Part shown: piece by piece, positions 1 to 8,244 of the stretch | Position numbering within the stretch: position 1 is the first letter of the stretch | How the letters are laid out: the number at the start of each line of letters is the position of its first letter | Assembly (NCBI GenBank): GCA_023398955.1 | Contig: JAEWRL010000176.1 | Span: 8,859-72,858 of the forward strand | Length of the DNA stretch: 64,000 nucleotides | Direction: 5' to 3' | Origin: Pseudomonadota bacterium | GTDB taxonomy: Bacteria > Myxococcota_A > Polyangia > Polyangiales > Polyangiaceae | The notes under the pieces: generated by a model | Databases searched by the model: none | What the model saw: the letters and a program-made list of their open reading frames with translations, nothing else | What the model was told of the DNA's origin: nothing | Translations under genes and position numbers: made by a program

Positions 1-2158
1 CCTGGGCGGCCGTGAAGTCCTCGGTGAGGCGGTACACCCGCTGGATCTGCTTGATGCGTTCGACGACAGCGTCGGAGGGTTTCGTCGAGTCCGCTGGCAG
101 CGAGGCCAGGTAGTTGTCGATGTTGCCGATTTCCAGATCGAAGTCCGGGTTGTCGGCGAAGAACTCCAAAACCTCGGCGAGCTCGTCGTCCGAGTTGGCG
201 CTGGCATAGGTGGCAGCCTCGTCCGTGAAGCGGCTGGTCCCCCCGAGGTTGCCGAAGAGTTCGTAGAGGCGCGCCGCGTAGATTTTGTTGCGCTCCTCGT
301 TCGTGCGCCCGGGGACGCCCGGCGGGTAGGCGTTCCCGTTCAAGGTAGCCGCCTGCGCTGCGTAGTAGGTCCAGCCGCGCGAGGCACGATCCGTGGCCGG
401 GTTCCCGGGCCCGTCGAGCTCGCCGACGCGGCCGAGATCCCGCACGGTCACCCACCCCCGATGGACCTTGTCTGGGTACACGGCGGCGACGGTCGGGAAG
501 AAGCGCCCCACTGCGTCATAGAGCTCGAAGACGAAGCGCAGGTTCTCGGCGTCGGCGGCCGAGAAGCCTGGCTTTTCCGTGAGCTCCTCCAGGAACCCGG
601 TGAAATCGCCCTGGTAATCGAAGTAGATCCCGACGACCTGCGTCTGGCGCGCCGCGTCGTCGGGGTACACGAGGTTCAGGAGCGCCTGCTGCCAGGTACC
701 TTCCTCGCCTTCCGCCGGCATCTGGGTCATGAAGTAGGCCAGCACGTTACGCCAATCATCGAGCAACGAAGGATCGTCCCGCAGGTCTTGCTCGAGATTC
801 GACGGGACCAGGTTGCGGTGGATGGCGTCGACGATGGCCGTGAAGAAGGACTCTGGAGGCACGTCGAGGAGCGCCTCGAGGGAGCTCCCGACACCAAGGC
901 GAACGAGCGCGTACATGGCGTCTGCGCGCATCGCTTGGCTGAGGACGAGCGCCGGGGTCTCGTCGTTGATGGCGTACGCGATGAGCCACGCCTTGACGAA
1001 GGCGCGCACGATGAGCTCGCTTTGTCCCACGGAGAGCGCCACGAAGGAGAGGTACTCCGGGCGAGCATCGAGCTGCTCGAGGGTGGTCCTCGGGGTCGTC
1101 CCCAGGCACTCCCAAAGGGCGTCATAGATCCGGGTGTACTCTGAGTCGGTGCTGGAGGCCTCCTTGTCGACGAGGAGGTTCACCTCCTGTTCGACGGCCG
1201 CGTTGAAGATGATTTCGGACGCCTTGAGCACCTTGGCAGTGGATCCGGTCCCCTCCTTGGCGTAGACGAGGAGGTTGATCTGGCCCGCGGGCGTTCCGCA
1301 GGTGAAGTCGTCTCCCTCCGTGAACGGGGGATCGTAGCGGATCTCGTAGTCCCCCGCGCCGTCGCTCTGCACGGCCTCGCCCAGCTGCGTTTCACCGATG
1401 CCGTCCTCGGTCCAGCCAAGGTGGTAGGCCTCGACCCAGACGCCCGAGACGGGGAGGCCGAGCTTGTTGATGACGGCGCCGAAGACGCGCCGGCTCGTGC
1501 CGTTGCTGCCGAGCACCTCGATGTCGAGCACGTAGTTCTGGGTAGCGTCGGAGGTCACTCTTTCGGCCACGACGACTCCGCCCGCATCGTAGACCCGCAC
1601 CACGAGGTTAGGCGTGCTGTGGCTACCGCCGTTCGACTGGAACTCGGTGCTCGTGTAGGTAATGGTGTAGACGCCGTCGCTGCCCAGGGTCGCCTCACTC
1701 CCGAGCTGGACCTCCGAGTCGTTGGTGACGTCGAATGCGCGGACCATTCCAGGGCTGTATGGAGTGCCGTCCTGACGGTGGACGTGCCCGCTGACGGTCC
1801 AGGTAGTTGGCGTATCGCCAACGAGGACCGCGCCGACGCCTATCGTGATCCGGACCGTAGCCCCGCTCGGAATTTGGTCGAAGACCTGGGTGCTGTGGAC
1901 TATCTGCTCTTGAACGCTGAACACCTCGAAGCGCAGGTTTGGACGACCCCGGCTCAGGAATACGGCGCGGTTCTGCATGTACACTGGCATCCATCCGCCC
2001 GTCGCAGGGTTGAAGCCGCTCTCCCCCTCCCACGTACTGACGTTATTGTAGACGTCGTAGGCGCGAACCCGAGCGATCTCGTTCTGGTTCGGGCGAGTGC
2101 CGTTCGGCCAGTAGAGCTCGATATTGATGAAGTACGGATCTGGTACTGGCATGGACAT
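1..2158 (-). CDS. Tc-toxin subunit A-like protein, N-terminal part (cut by window edge)
   Basis: An uninterrupted minus-strand frame of 719 codons starts at an ATG (2158) preceded by GGAGGGAAGAGGG and runs off the left edge. Residues about 1-105 form a beta-rich head. Two carboxypeptidase-regulatory/transthyretin-like repeats follow (about 110-205 and 210-315; signatures VSGHVHRQDG and FGAVINKLGLPVSG). After them comes a helical region with TRIYDALWECLG, then the segment FADNPDFDLEIGNIDNYLAS...RIKQIQRVYRLT near the edge. That last segment is typical of the neuraminidase-like/VRP1 part of Tc toxin A subunits, the pore- and shell-forming component of insecticidal ABC toxins. In Myxococcota such proteins are usually very large and cytosolic or released without a signal peptide; none is visible here. 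The C-terminal channel and TcB-binding parts lie outside the window, so toxin activity is an inference. The plus-strand ORF at 1421-2278 is only its antisense shadow. Confidence 0.8.
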   Translation of the reverse strand, partial: MSMPVPDPYFINIELYWPNGTRPNQNEIARVRAYDVYNNVSTWEGESGFNPATGGWMPVYMQNRAVFLSRGRPNLRFEVFSVQEQIVHSTQVFDQIPSGATVRITIGVGAVLVGDTPTTWTVSGHVHRQDGTPYSPGMVRAFDVTNDSEVQLGSEATLGSDGVYTITYTSTEFQSNGGSHSTPNLVVRVYDAGGVVVAERVTSDATQNYVLDIEVLGSNGTSRRVFGAVINKLGLPVSGVWVEAYHLGWTEDGIGETQLGEAVQSDGAGDYEIRYDPPFTEGDDFTCGTPAGQINLLVYAKEGTGSTAKVLKASEIIFNAAVEQEVNLLVDKEASSTDSEYTRIYDALWECLGTTPRTTLEQLDARPEYLSFVALSVGQSELIVRAFVKAWLIAYAINDETPALVLSQAMRADAMYALVRLGVGSSLEALLDVPPESFFTAIVDAIHRNLVPSNLEQDLRDDPSLLDDWRNVLAYFMTQMPAEGEEGTWQQALLNLVYPDDAARQTQVVGIYFDYQGDFTGFLEELTEKPGFSAADAENLRFVFELYDAVGRFFPTVAAVYPDKVHRGWVTVRDLGRVGELDGPGNPATDRASRGWTYYAAQAATLNGNAYPPGVPGRTNEERNKIYAARLYELFGNLGGTSRFTDEAATYASANSDDELAEVLEFFADNPDFDLEIGNIDNYLASLPADSTKPSDAVVERIKQIQRVYRLTEDFTAAQ

Positions 2159-3192
2159 CGTGAATCCCTCTTCCCTCCACGCGGACTCCGCGGAGGATAC
2201 CTTTCCTCGAACAAAGCGTGCGCCGAGCGGTATGCTCAGCAGAAACCCTCAGGGGACGCCCCGAACGTACGAGAATAGGGCGCTGCAGAGCCACGCAAGC
2301 GACGTGACCATTCCCTCTCATGACGTTTTACGGATATCGACTCAGTCGCGTCCTGCGACGCGCGGTCTCTAAAGTGCGAAAGTCAGCAGGACTAAGCCAG
2401 CTAACCCCTCCGCTGCGATCCCTCGGGTGGCGCAGCGGTCCCACGACCTCTCCCCACTACTTCATCGAGATGCGACGCCTTATCCAGACATGACGGGGCC
2501 CCTTTCCCAGTACGCGACGTGTAGGCAGGAGACCACGGGGAGCATGAAGCGTCAAGCACAATCACACAAGGCCTCGTTCGACTCATTTGCATAGAGTCTC
2601 CATGGATCACGAGCCAGTGCGCTCGTGATGTAATCCTCTAGAATTGCTCGATGTTGGCGCTCCTCGCGATGATCTCCAATCGTCAACGACATAGTGATGA
2701 GCGGACAATGATGCACCGGTGTTTGCCGATGGACACATCGGGGTATGTGGGAGGCCACTGAAGTCTTTACTATTGGAACTGCCGAACCCCAGACCACCGG
2801 GGCGCCTGCGGCTGTCCTCGATGCGCGTCGCGCCGACGATGAGCTTGCGGCAGGGTCATGACACTGCTCAAATGGTGAGGTGTCCAGCTGCGCGGAGAGC
2901 CCCTCCGGTACGGCCTTGGCGCGGGATGACGGGCGGCGGCGCTCCCGCCCTCAAGCTCGGGGCTTCGACGGCGCACCGGAGCGGGCAGCAGGTCGAAGCC
3001 GCAGCACTCCGAGCAGCGCTACCAGGTGCCTGGTTGCGCGACCAGTCGACGTCGCGTTGTGCCTCGTCTGTTACGGCGCAGTGCGCACGAAGGCCCCACC
3101 GCCTCCTCGACGACCCCCCTGAAACGAGCCCCATGAGACCTGGCGCGAGCGTTGCACCGGCATCCTCCAAGGGATCAACCGTGGAGTAAAGC
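2159..3192. other. About 1 kb intergenic region with no convincing gene
   Basis: Between the Tc-A-like start and hsp20 the six frames hold only short ORFs with arginine/proline/alanine-biased, feature-free translations, such as 2719-3189 plus and 2552-2797 minus. No known domain, signal peptide or good ribosome-binding site supports any of them. The stretch 2280-2720 is visibly less GC-rich than the flanks, which is compatible with regulatory or decayed DNA. A perfect 8-bp inverted repeat sits at 2606-2629. The promoters of the flanking divergent genes must lie here, but no clear -35/-10 pair could be chosen. Confidence 0.5.
2606..2629. repeat. Perfect 8-bp inverted repeat
   Basis: The arms ATCACGAG (2606-2613) and CTCGTGAT (2622-2629) are perfect complements around an 8-nt loop. 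No T-tract follows on either strand, so an operator-like palindrome or a structured RNA is as likely as a terminator. It lies in a gene-free region between divergent genes. No function can be assigned. Confidence 0.4.
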
Positions 3193-3756
3193 ATGGCGAC
3201 GCAGCAACAATCAAAGGAACCGAGCGCTGATGGTGATGGGACGAAGCGCAGTCCGTCGCGGGCACGGGAGGAAGCGCTTACTCGTGGGCGCGAGTACCTC
3301 ACTGCGGGCCCGCTCGCCTTGATGCGCAGGGTGAGCGAGGATATGGATCGCCTTGTTGCTGGCGTCCTCGGCGCGGGCGGCTCGCGTTGGGAGGACTGGC
3401 AGGGTCACTTGGGTTTCAAGTCTTGGCCGGAGATCGACGTGACGCACAGCGGTGACAAGCTCATCGTGCAGGCCGATGTCCCCGGGCTCGGAAAGGACGA
3501 CGTCCAGGTCGAGGTTCGCGACAATGAGCTCTGCATTTCTGGCGAGCGCCGCAGCGAGTCCGAACGCACCGAGGGCCACTTCTATCGCAGCGAACGCAGC
3601 TATGGTCGATTCTGTCGCACCATCCCACTCCCCGAAGGAGCAAACGTCGATACCGCGTCCGCGACCTTCGAGAACGGAGTGCTCAGGGTAGAGATCGATG
3701 CGCCCCAGGGGCAGCAGACTCGGTCGAGACGGATCGAGGTGAAGGGAGGCCACTGA
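3193..3756 (+). CDS. Hsp20/alpha-crystallin small heat-shock protein
   Basis: This 187-residue protein is an ATP-independent holdase that binds unfolding proteins in the cytoplasm. The alpha-crystallin domain spans about residues 77-167 and contains the hallmark ADVPGL...DVQVEV strands, SGERR, and the closing F-E-N-GVLRVEI motif (GVL at about 162-164). A flexible N-terminal arm of about 75 residues precedes it. The C-terminal tail is short, and no clear I-x-I oligomerisation motif is visible beyond RRIEV. The ATG follows GGAGTAAAGC, a good ribosome-binding site. It is a single gene, with the next gene converging on it 21 bp downstream. No CIRCE element was seen upstream. Confidence 0.93.
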   Translation: MATQQQSKEPSADGDGTKRSPSRAREEALTRGREYLTAGPLALMRRVSEDMDRLVAGVLGAGGSRWEDWQGHLGFKSWPEIDVTHSGDKLIVQADVPGLGKDDVQVEVRDNELCISGERRSESERTEGHFYRSERSYGRFCRTIPLPEGANVDTASATFENGVLRVEIDAPQGQQTRSRRIEVKGGH

Positions 3757-3777
3757 CCGAGCGCGCCACCGTATGGT

Positions 3778-4221
3778 TCAGTTCCAATGCCGACGTCTGC
3801 GGATTCGCTCCTCTTCGTCCTCGGGCTCCTCGGGGTCCTCGGCGGAGTAACGGTACCCCTGACGGGAGGCCTTGCACTGGCTCGTCTTGCTATAGCCGTA
3901 GATGGCGGAAGTGACGAAGAGCGTAGTCAAGGCGAGACCCGCCGTGATGTCTACGGGGCGGGAGATGGGGGCATCCTTATAAACCTCATCGCTTGCTACG
4001 AAAGCGGACCCGGTACGGAATATTTGATACCCGCCGATGACGGTATCGATGATCGGTGCAGCCTTGCTGGTAGTGCAAGAATCCCCCTTTGCGCCTCGCG
4101 AGCTACCCGAGCTGGAAGGTGGCGTCACGAAAATGAAGGAACAGCCGAGTTGGGCCAGGGCTAGGGCCAGGATCGATGTTATCGTCAATCTGCATGCACG
4201 GAGGAGATGCGGTTGGAGCAT
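3778..4221 (-). CDS. Small putative lipoprotein
   Basis: A 147-residue protein of unknown function. I chose the ATG at 4221 because it begins a textbook lipoprotein signal: RACRLT, a hydrophobic core ending LALAQLGC, with the lipidation Cys near residue 26. The longer reading frame up to 4467 adds only Arg/Pro-rich, uncharacteristic sequence. After a Ser-rich linker comes a CTTSKAAP segment and a hydrophobic stretch (VDITAGLALTTLFVTSAIYGY) that could be a membrane helix. The tail is strongly charged (EDPEEPEDEEERIRRRR). It is the last gene of the sigma-factor operon that starts at 8867, 178 bp after the Cys-rich lipoprotein gene, so co-expression is plausible but not certain. Confidence 0.6.
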   Translation of the reverse strand: MLQPHLLRACRLTITSILALALAQLGCSFIFVTPPSSSGSSRGAKGDSCTTSKAAPIIDTVIGGYQIFRTGSAFVASDEVYKDAPISRPVDITAGLALTTLFVTSAIYGYSKTSQCKASRQGYRYSAEDPEEPEDEEERIRRRRHWN

Positions 4222-4399
4222 GGTGCCTCTGTCCTGGAGCCCGAGTCTCGCGGCTCGGGAAGCTCGGCGAACCCGAGAACGCGGAGCCCGAGGATCACTC
4301 AGGAGTCCCAAAGGCCATGGGCCCGCCACCGAGGCAATAGGCAATTTGTTGGGCCGTTGGGCCGCGAGGTGACACGCGCGGCCCGGTCCGCCCTGCCTC

Positions 4400-5257
4400 T
4401 CACTCCTCGGCGCATGCCGTGAGGCAGCAAGGCCCGCTGCCGTCACGGAGCCGCGCGGGGTCCGCATCGAGGGTGGACGCTGCCGCCCCGCAGGCTTTCA
4501 CCTCATCGAGGCAAGCCTGGGTCTGATCCTGGATTCGAGTCTGATCCATCTCCCCGGAGCGCTGTGCCTCGGCGGGCTCTCCGTCTTGGATCTCGGTGGG
4601 TTCGCCCTGCTGGGTTTGAGTCTGTTCGGTGGGTTCGCCCTGCTGGGTTTGAGTCTGTTCGGCGGGTTCGCCCTGCTGGGTCTCTGTCGGTTCACTGCCG
4701 TCTCCCTGCTGGTCCGCCGTCTGTCTCTGCCCTGCGGCGCGCACCTGGAGTGCCGCACCGTTCGCTACCTTGGCTCCGCAGGCGGTATCCAGGTCTCCGC
4801 AGAGCTGGACCATCGGCTCCTCTCCCTCGCCGCTGCCCGCTGCGTGCAACATGCACCGCCGAACCTCCTGACCGCATTCGACGACGCTGCTGCGTGCGAG
4901 GTCCGCTGCCTCGGACATCCGTCGGCAGGAGACGACCTCCTCATCACAAGCGCCACCCTTGCATTGCTGTGCGTGTTGCCAGCAACTCACGGCTTCCGTG
5001 CGCACGCCTTCCAGGCTCGCGCGGAGACCATCGCAGCTGGCTTCTAGACCTGCACAGGCGGCTCCGCCTCCCTCGGCAGCGTCCTGACAGCCGCTTGCTT
5101 CGGCTTGGCACGCTCGAACGGCTTCGCTATCCGCCTCTTCGAGCGCCTTGATCGCCTGTTCCGCTTCGCTCAAGGCCAAGGAAGAGTCGTTGCCGCTGCA
5201 AGCCATGAGGGCCAGAGCCGATGCCAGTGCCGAAATCCATACCGTTCCTCGTGTCAT
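4400..5257 (-). CDS. Cys-rich lipoprotein with QQGEP repeats
   Basis: A 285-residue lipoprotein without a recognised family. Residues 1-20 are a lipoprotein signal ending LALMAC. The mature part has many regularly spaced cysteines (C-x6-C, C-x5-C and similar), first in a predicted helical region (residues about 30-170), then around a Gln/Glu/Thr-rich linker with tandem QQGEPxEQTQT units (about 195-235). It ends in CLDEVKACG and GPCCLTACAEE. The many Cys suggest an oxidised extracytoplasmic fold. The gene lies 88 bp after the TPR-barrel protein gene on the same strand, which makes it a candidate client of that outer-membrane protein. The last bases pass beyond the longer upstream reading of the next gene, which supports that gene's shorter start. 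Confidence 0.7.
   Translation of the reverse strand: MTRGTVWISALASALALMACSGNDSSLALSEAEQAIKALEEADSEAVRACQAEASGCQDAAEGGGAACAGLEASCDGLRASLEGVRTEAVSCWQHAQQCKGGACDEEVVSCRRMSEAADLARSSVVECGQEVRRCMLHAAGSGEGEEPMVQLCGDLDTACGAKVANGAALQVRAAGQRQTADQQGDGSEPTETQQGEPAEQTQTQQGEPTEQTQTQQGEPTEIQDGEPAEAQRSGEMDQTRIQDQTQACLDEVKACGAAASTLDADPARLRDGSGPCCLTACAEE
4598..4681 (-). repeat. 33-bp in-frame tandem repeat inside the Cys-rich lipoprotein gene
   Basis: Two nearly identical 33-bp units (4598-4630 and 4631-4663, one base different) and a partial third (4664-4681) encode QQGEPxEQTQT in the lipoprotein. The near-perfect identity at DNA level indicates recent expansion. Because the unit is a multiple of 3, gain or loss keeps the frame. 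Confidence 0.85.
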
Positions 5258-5345
5258 TGATTCACTCCTTTGTCGGGTCGCGCGCGTCGCGTCGCGCCTG
5301 CATAGGAGTGGACGGAGCTTCGGTCCGTCGAGTTCCCTATTTCAT

Positions 5346-7331
5346 TCAAAAGTCCAGGGCCACGCCCGTTTCCACGAGGTGCTGATCGAATGCGCGGTCC
5401 GCATAGTCCAAGGCGTGAGCCGGATCCTCGGGATCGTAGGCCATGTTGGAGTCACTGAGCAGCCAGCGGTAGCCTGCCAAGACGCTCCAGGTGCCCGCGT
5501 CGTCCAGCCGCCACTCGAGGCCGGTGCCTAACCTGAAGCGGTGATCCTCCCGCAGCTTGCGCGAAACGCTGGCAATGGTGGAGATGTAGCTCTCCGCCGC
5601 ATAGCGCCGGTACTCGTAACCGCTCCGCAGGGCGAGCTTGAGCCGAGCCGTCGGGTACCACGACAGGGTGGCGTCGATGCGGGGTGCCGTGTAGGCGAGG
5701 GGGATCTCATAGGTGGCGCCAGCGCAGCGTCCTCGGGAGCAGACAGAGTAGTCCTGCGGCGTTACCGGAAGGTGCTTCGTTCCCCAGCCTTCGTAGCGGA
5801 ACCCAGCGCTCGCACCGAGCGCCACGTGCCTCCAGTGCCGGGTGTGCCGTAGCCGTGCTTCCCACCGAGGTCCGCTCAGGTACGTCCAACGGCCTCCGCC
5901 TTCGACCCAGGCGCCGCGTAACTCGATGCGGGATTCGTTGGCTTCCGACCAACGCCGCGCAAGCTCGAGCCCCGCCCAGGTCTCGTTGGACAAGAGCTCC
6001 TGCAGTTCACGGCCCGTCCATCGCCAGGTTCGGCTCAACGACCCCGCGAGCAGCCAGCTCCGACTGAGCCCCTGATGAAGCCCCACCCCCAGCTCATGCG
6101 ACTGCAGGCTATTGTCGCGGGCCGAGTCGGAGAGAAGCCACAGCCATTCGGGGGTGTAGAAGGGCCTCACGACAGTTTTCCCAGCGAGACTCCAGCCGTA
6201 TCCGACCTCGCCGAGTGCCCCGAGCAATGTCGAGCCGGAGCCGCTCGTTCCAGTCGGGTTCGCGGCGTTTCCGGCGCCGGATTGTATGGGATTGGAGTCG
6301 AACCCAGCCGTGACCTGTAGCCATCCACCCCACCCGGACGTGGGCACGAGCGGGTTGTGGGCCAGGATTTTCTCGCCGGGTTCCAGGAGTTCTGGAGGGA
6401 TTCCGTTCGCTCTCGCCCTCGCGAAGTACGCCTCCGCCGCCTCTGGTTCGCGGCGAGCCAGTTCGGCTCGCGCCAGGAGCTCGTAGCTCGCCGCGTCGTT
6501 CGGGTCGAGCTCCAAGGCCCGCAGGACGTGATCCCGAGCCAGCTCGTAACGTTCGAGCGCCAGCGCGGCGACGCCTGCCGAGTAGTGCAGCGCGGCACGT
6601 TCCGAGCTTTGGCCGCCCTTCGCGAGCGCCAGAGCGCGCTCCACCGCTCTCAGAGACGTGGCGAAGTCGCGCGCTCGGAGAGCTCGCGTCGCGTCGCGGC
6701 TCGCCGCGACGTAGGCTCTGGTCCGCTGCTGCTCGCGGCGTTCCGCGGCAATACCCCGCCGGAGCTCCGCGAGAGCCTGGTCTAACTCGCTGTGGCCTCG
6801 CCGTGGCGGCTCAGGGCCCGCCTGCTCACGTTGGTCATCTTCGGACTCGGCGAGGAAGGTCTCGACGGCAGTCAGCAAATTGGCCGCGATGTCGAGCCGA
6901 TGCCCCGCAAGGGCGGCGATCCCAGCCTGGGCCGTGGCCAGCCCTCGTTGACTGTCGTCGAGCGCGGCAGCTTGGACGAAGCGCTGTTCCGCCTCGTGGT
7001 AGCGCCCGAGCTCCATGAGACAGGCGGCCGCGTTGAAGTGTAACGTCGCACGTGCGGGTCCTCGGTCGGTGCGCATGTCGGTGCTGCCGTCCGCCTCGGC
7101 ATCCAGCAGCGCGAGGGCTGCTTCGAAATGCTGCAAAGCCTCGTCGAAGTTGCCCTCCTCGAAGGACTGCGCACCCCGGGTGGCCCGTACCTCGTAGCCA
7201 CCCACCTGCTGCGCAGTCGCCCCTTCGAGGTTGGGGAGGGCCACGGCGTTGTTGGCCAAGGCCGAGTGCGTGGAGAGAAGGAGCGCTCCCAGCACCAAAC
7301 CCTCTGCTGCCCTCGACTGGCGTACCATCAT
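5346..7331 (-). CDS. TPR-domain outer-membrane beta-barrel protein
   Basis: A 661-residue two-part protein. Residues 1-26 are a signal peptide (core LVLGALLLS, cleavage after ALA). Residues about 50-330 hold tetratricopeptide repeats, for example FEEGNFDEALQHFEAAL, ALHYSAGVAALALERYELAR and DPNDAASYELLARAEL. From about residue 345 the sequence becomes alternating and aromatic-rich (VTAGFDSNPI onward) and ends VETGVALDF, with the terminal Phe typical of barrels inserted by BAM. Periplasmic TPR plus C-terminal barrel is the layout of Slam-type surface lipoprotein exporters and of several polysaccharide-export or unknown porins; I cannot tell these apart by eye. It follows the anti-sigma-like gene by 10 bp and precedes two lipoprotein genes. 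Confidence 0.75.
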   Translation of the reverse strand: MMVRQSRAAEGLVLGALLLSTHSALANNAVALPNLEGATAQQVGGYEVRATRGAQSFEEGNFDEALQHFEAALALLDAEADGSTDMRTDRGPARATLHFNAAACLMELGRYHEAEQRFVQAAALDDSQRGLATAQAGIAALAGHRLDIAANLLTAVETFLAESEDDQREQAGPEPPRRGHSELDQALAELRRGIAAERREQQRTRAYVAASRDATRALRARDFATSLRAVERALALAKGGQSSERAALHYSAGVAALALERYELARDHVLRALELDPNDAASYELLARAELARREPEAAEAYFARARANGIPPELLEPGEKILAHNPLVPTSGWGGWLQVTAGFDSNPIQSGAGNAANPTGTSGSGSTLLGALGEVGYGWSLAGKTVVRPFYTPEWLWLLSDSARDNSLQSHELGVGLHQGLSRSWLLAGSLSRTWRWTGRELQELLSNETWAGLELARRWSEANESRIELRGAWVEGGGRWTYLSGPRWEARLRHTRHWRHVALGASAGFRYEGWGTKHLPVTPQDYSVCSRGRCAGATYEIPLAYTAPRIDATLSWYPTARLKLALRSGYEYRRYAAESYISTIASVSRKLREDHRFRLGTGLEWRLDDAGTWSVLAGYRWLLSDSNMAYDPEDPAHALDYADRAFDQHLVETGVALDF

Positions 7332-7341
7332 CGTGCTCTAG

Positions 7342-8244
7342 CTAGCGTGGGCCACGAGGGCTGCTCTGCCGCCCCGACTGGCGCCTGTCCCGGCGCTCGG
7401 TGCCCTCGCGACGTCGTTGCTCCTGGGCTCGGTGCTCGCCGCGAGTCGCGCTCTGGTGACGAGCCCGCTCCGCGTCCTCGGCTGCCTCCCGCAAGATGGG
7501 CGCCACCTGCGGCGTTCCGCGGCTCTCTCCAGCGGCACGTTGCGGCGCATGGCGTCGCACTCGCACGCGCGGGAGGTCGGCGAGCGGGACCCGAGGGCTC
7601 GCGGCTGCACCGGACGGCGCAGCCCCGGGACCGAGGGCCTCCGTGGCTTCGGTAGGCGTGGTCCTCGGCTCGGGGGCGGGGGCGGGGGCACTGCTCGCCC
7701 GGTTTGGTGCCGAGGCAGTCCTCACCCCGACCTCACGGGTTGTCCCGGTCGTGACGCGCTGCGTTTGTGGATCATCGACGACTGACGGCGCCGGAGTTTC
7801 GTTGGAACGCTCTGACTGCGCAGACGCCTTGCCCGGCTTGGGTTGCCGGCGCGCCTGACGCTTGGCCACGGATCCGGCAGGCACGGGCGGCGAGCTCTGT
7901 TGCACCTGCTCGTGAGTGTCGGCAGAAGCTTTGTCTCGCCACGACGGCAGCTCGATCCATCCCGCGCTGCGGGCCGCGAATGCAGCGGCCGGGAGTGCCA
8001 GTGCCGCAATCCCCAGGGCAACGTACCGTCTCTTGCGGCGCCACCACGCCATCGCTCGTGGGCCCTCGACGCGTTGGGGCGAGCGTGGCCCCGTTGGGAC
8101 TGGAGCCCCAGGCTGGCCACGCCGAAGCTCCTGGGCGGCAGCGCGGAGACCGACCGACAGCCGCGCCTGGAAGTCCCGCTCCGGCGGCTCCACCCGCAGG
8201 GCTCGCAGGGCCTTCGTCAGCTCGTTGGGGGTCAGGTGCGTCAC
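7342..8244 (-). CDS. Membrane anti-sigma-factor-like protein
   Basis: A 300-residue protein with a short cytoplasmic N-terminus (LTPNELTKALRALRVEPPERDFQARL), one membrane helix at about 74-93 (YVALGIAALALPAAAFAA) and a long Pro/Ala/Arg/Thr-rich, probably disordered extracytoplasmic tail rich in PAPAPEP and TPTEAT. It has no zinc-binding HxxxCxxC motif, so it is not a classical ZAS anti-sigma. Position is the main argument for its role: its ATG overlaps the stop of the ECF sigma gene by 4 bp, the usual arrangement for a sigma and its regulator. Binding of the sigma by the N-terminal segment is an inference. Confidence 0.6.
   Translation of the reverse strand: MTHLTPNELTKALRALRVEPPERDFQARLSVGLRAAAQELRRGQPGAPVPTGPRSPQRVEGPRAMAWWRRKRRYVALGIAALALPAAAFAARSAGWIELPSWRDKASADTHEQVQQSSPPVPAGSVAKRQARRQPKPGKASAQSERSNETPAPSVVDDPQTQRVTTGTTREVGVRTASAPNRASSAPAPAPEPRTTPTEATEALGPGAAPSGAAASPRVPLADLPRVRVRRHAPQRAAGESRGTPQVAPILREAAEDAERARHQSATRGEHRAQEQRRREGTERRDRRQSGRQSSPRGPR

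Noticed and set aside
1421..2278. 285-codon plus-strand ORF
   Set aside because: It is antisense to the Tc-A-like frame, which has a proper start and domain content. Its translation has no domain and is Asp/Arg/Val-biased, as expected for a shadow of GC-rich coding DNA.
2719..3189. 156-codon plus-strand ORF upstream of hsp20
   Set aside because: No ribosome-binding site, no domain, and an Arg/Pro/Ala/Ser-biased translation.
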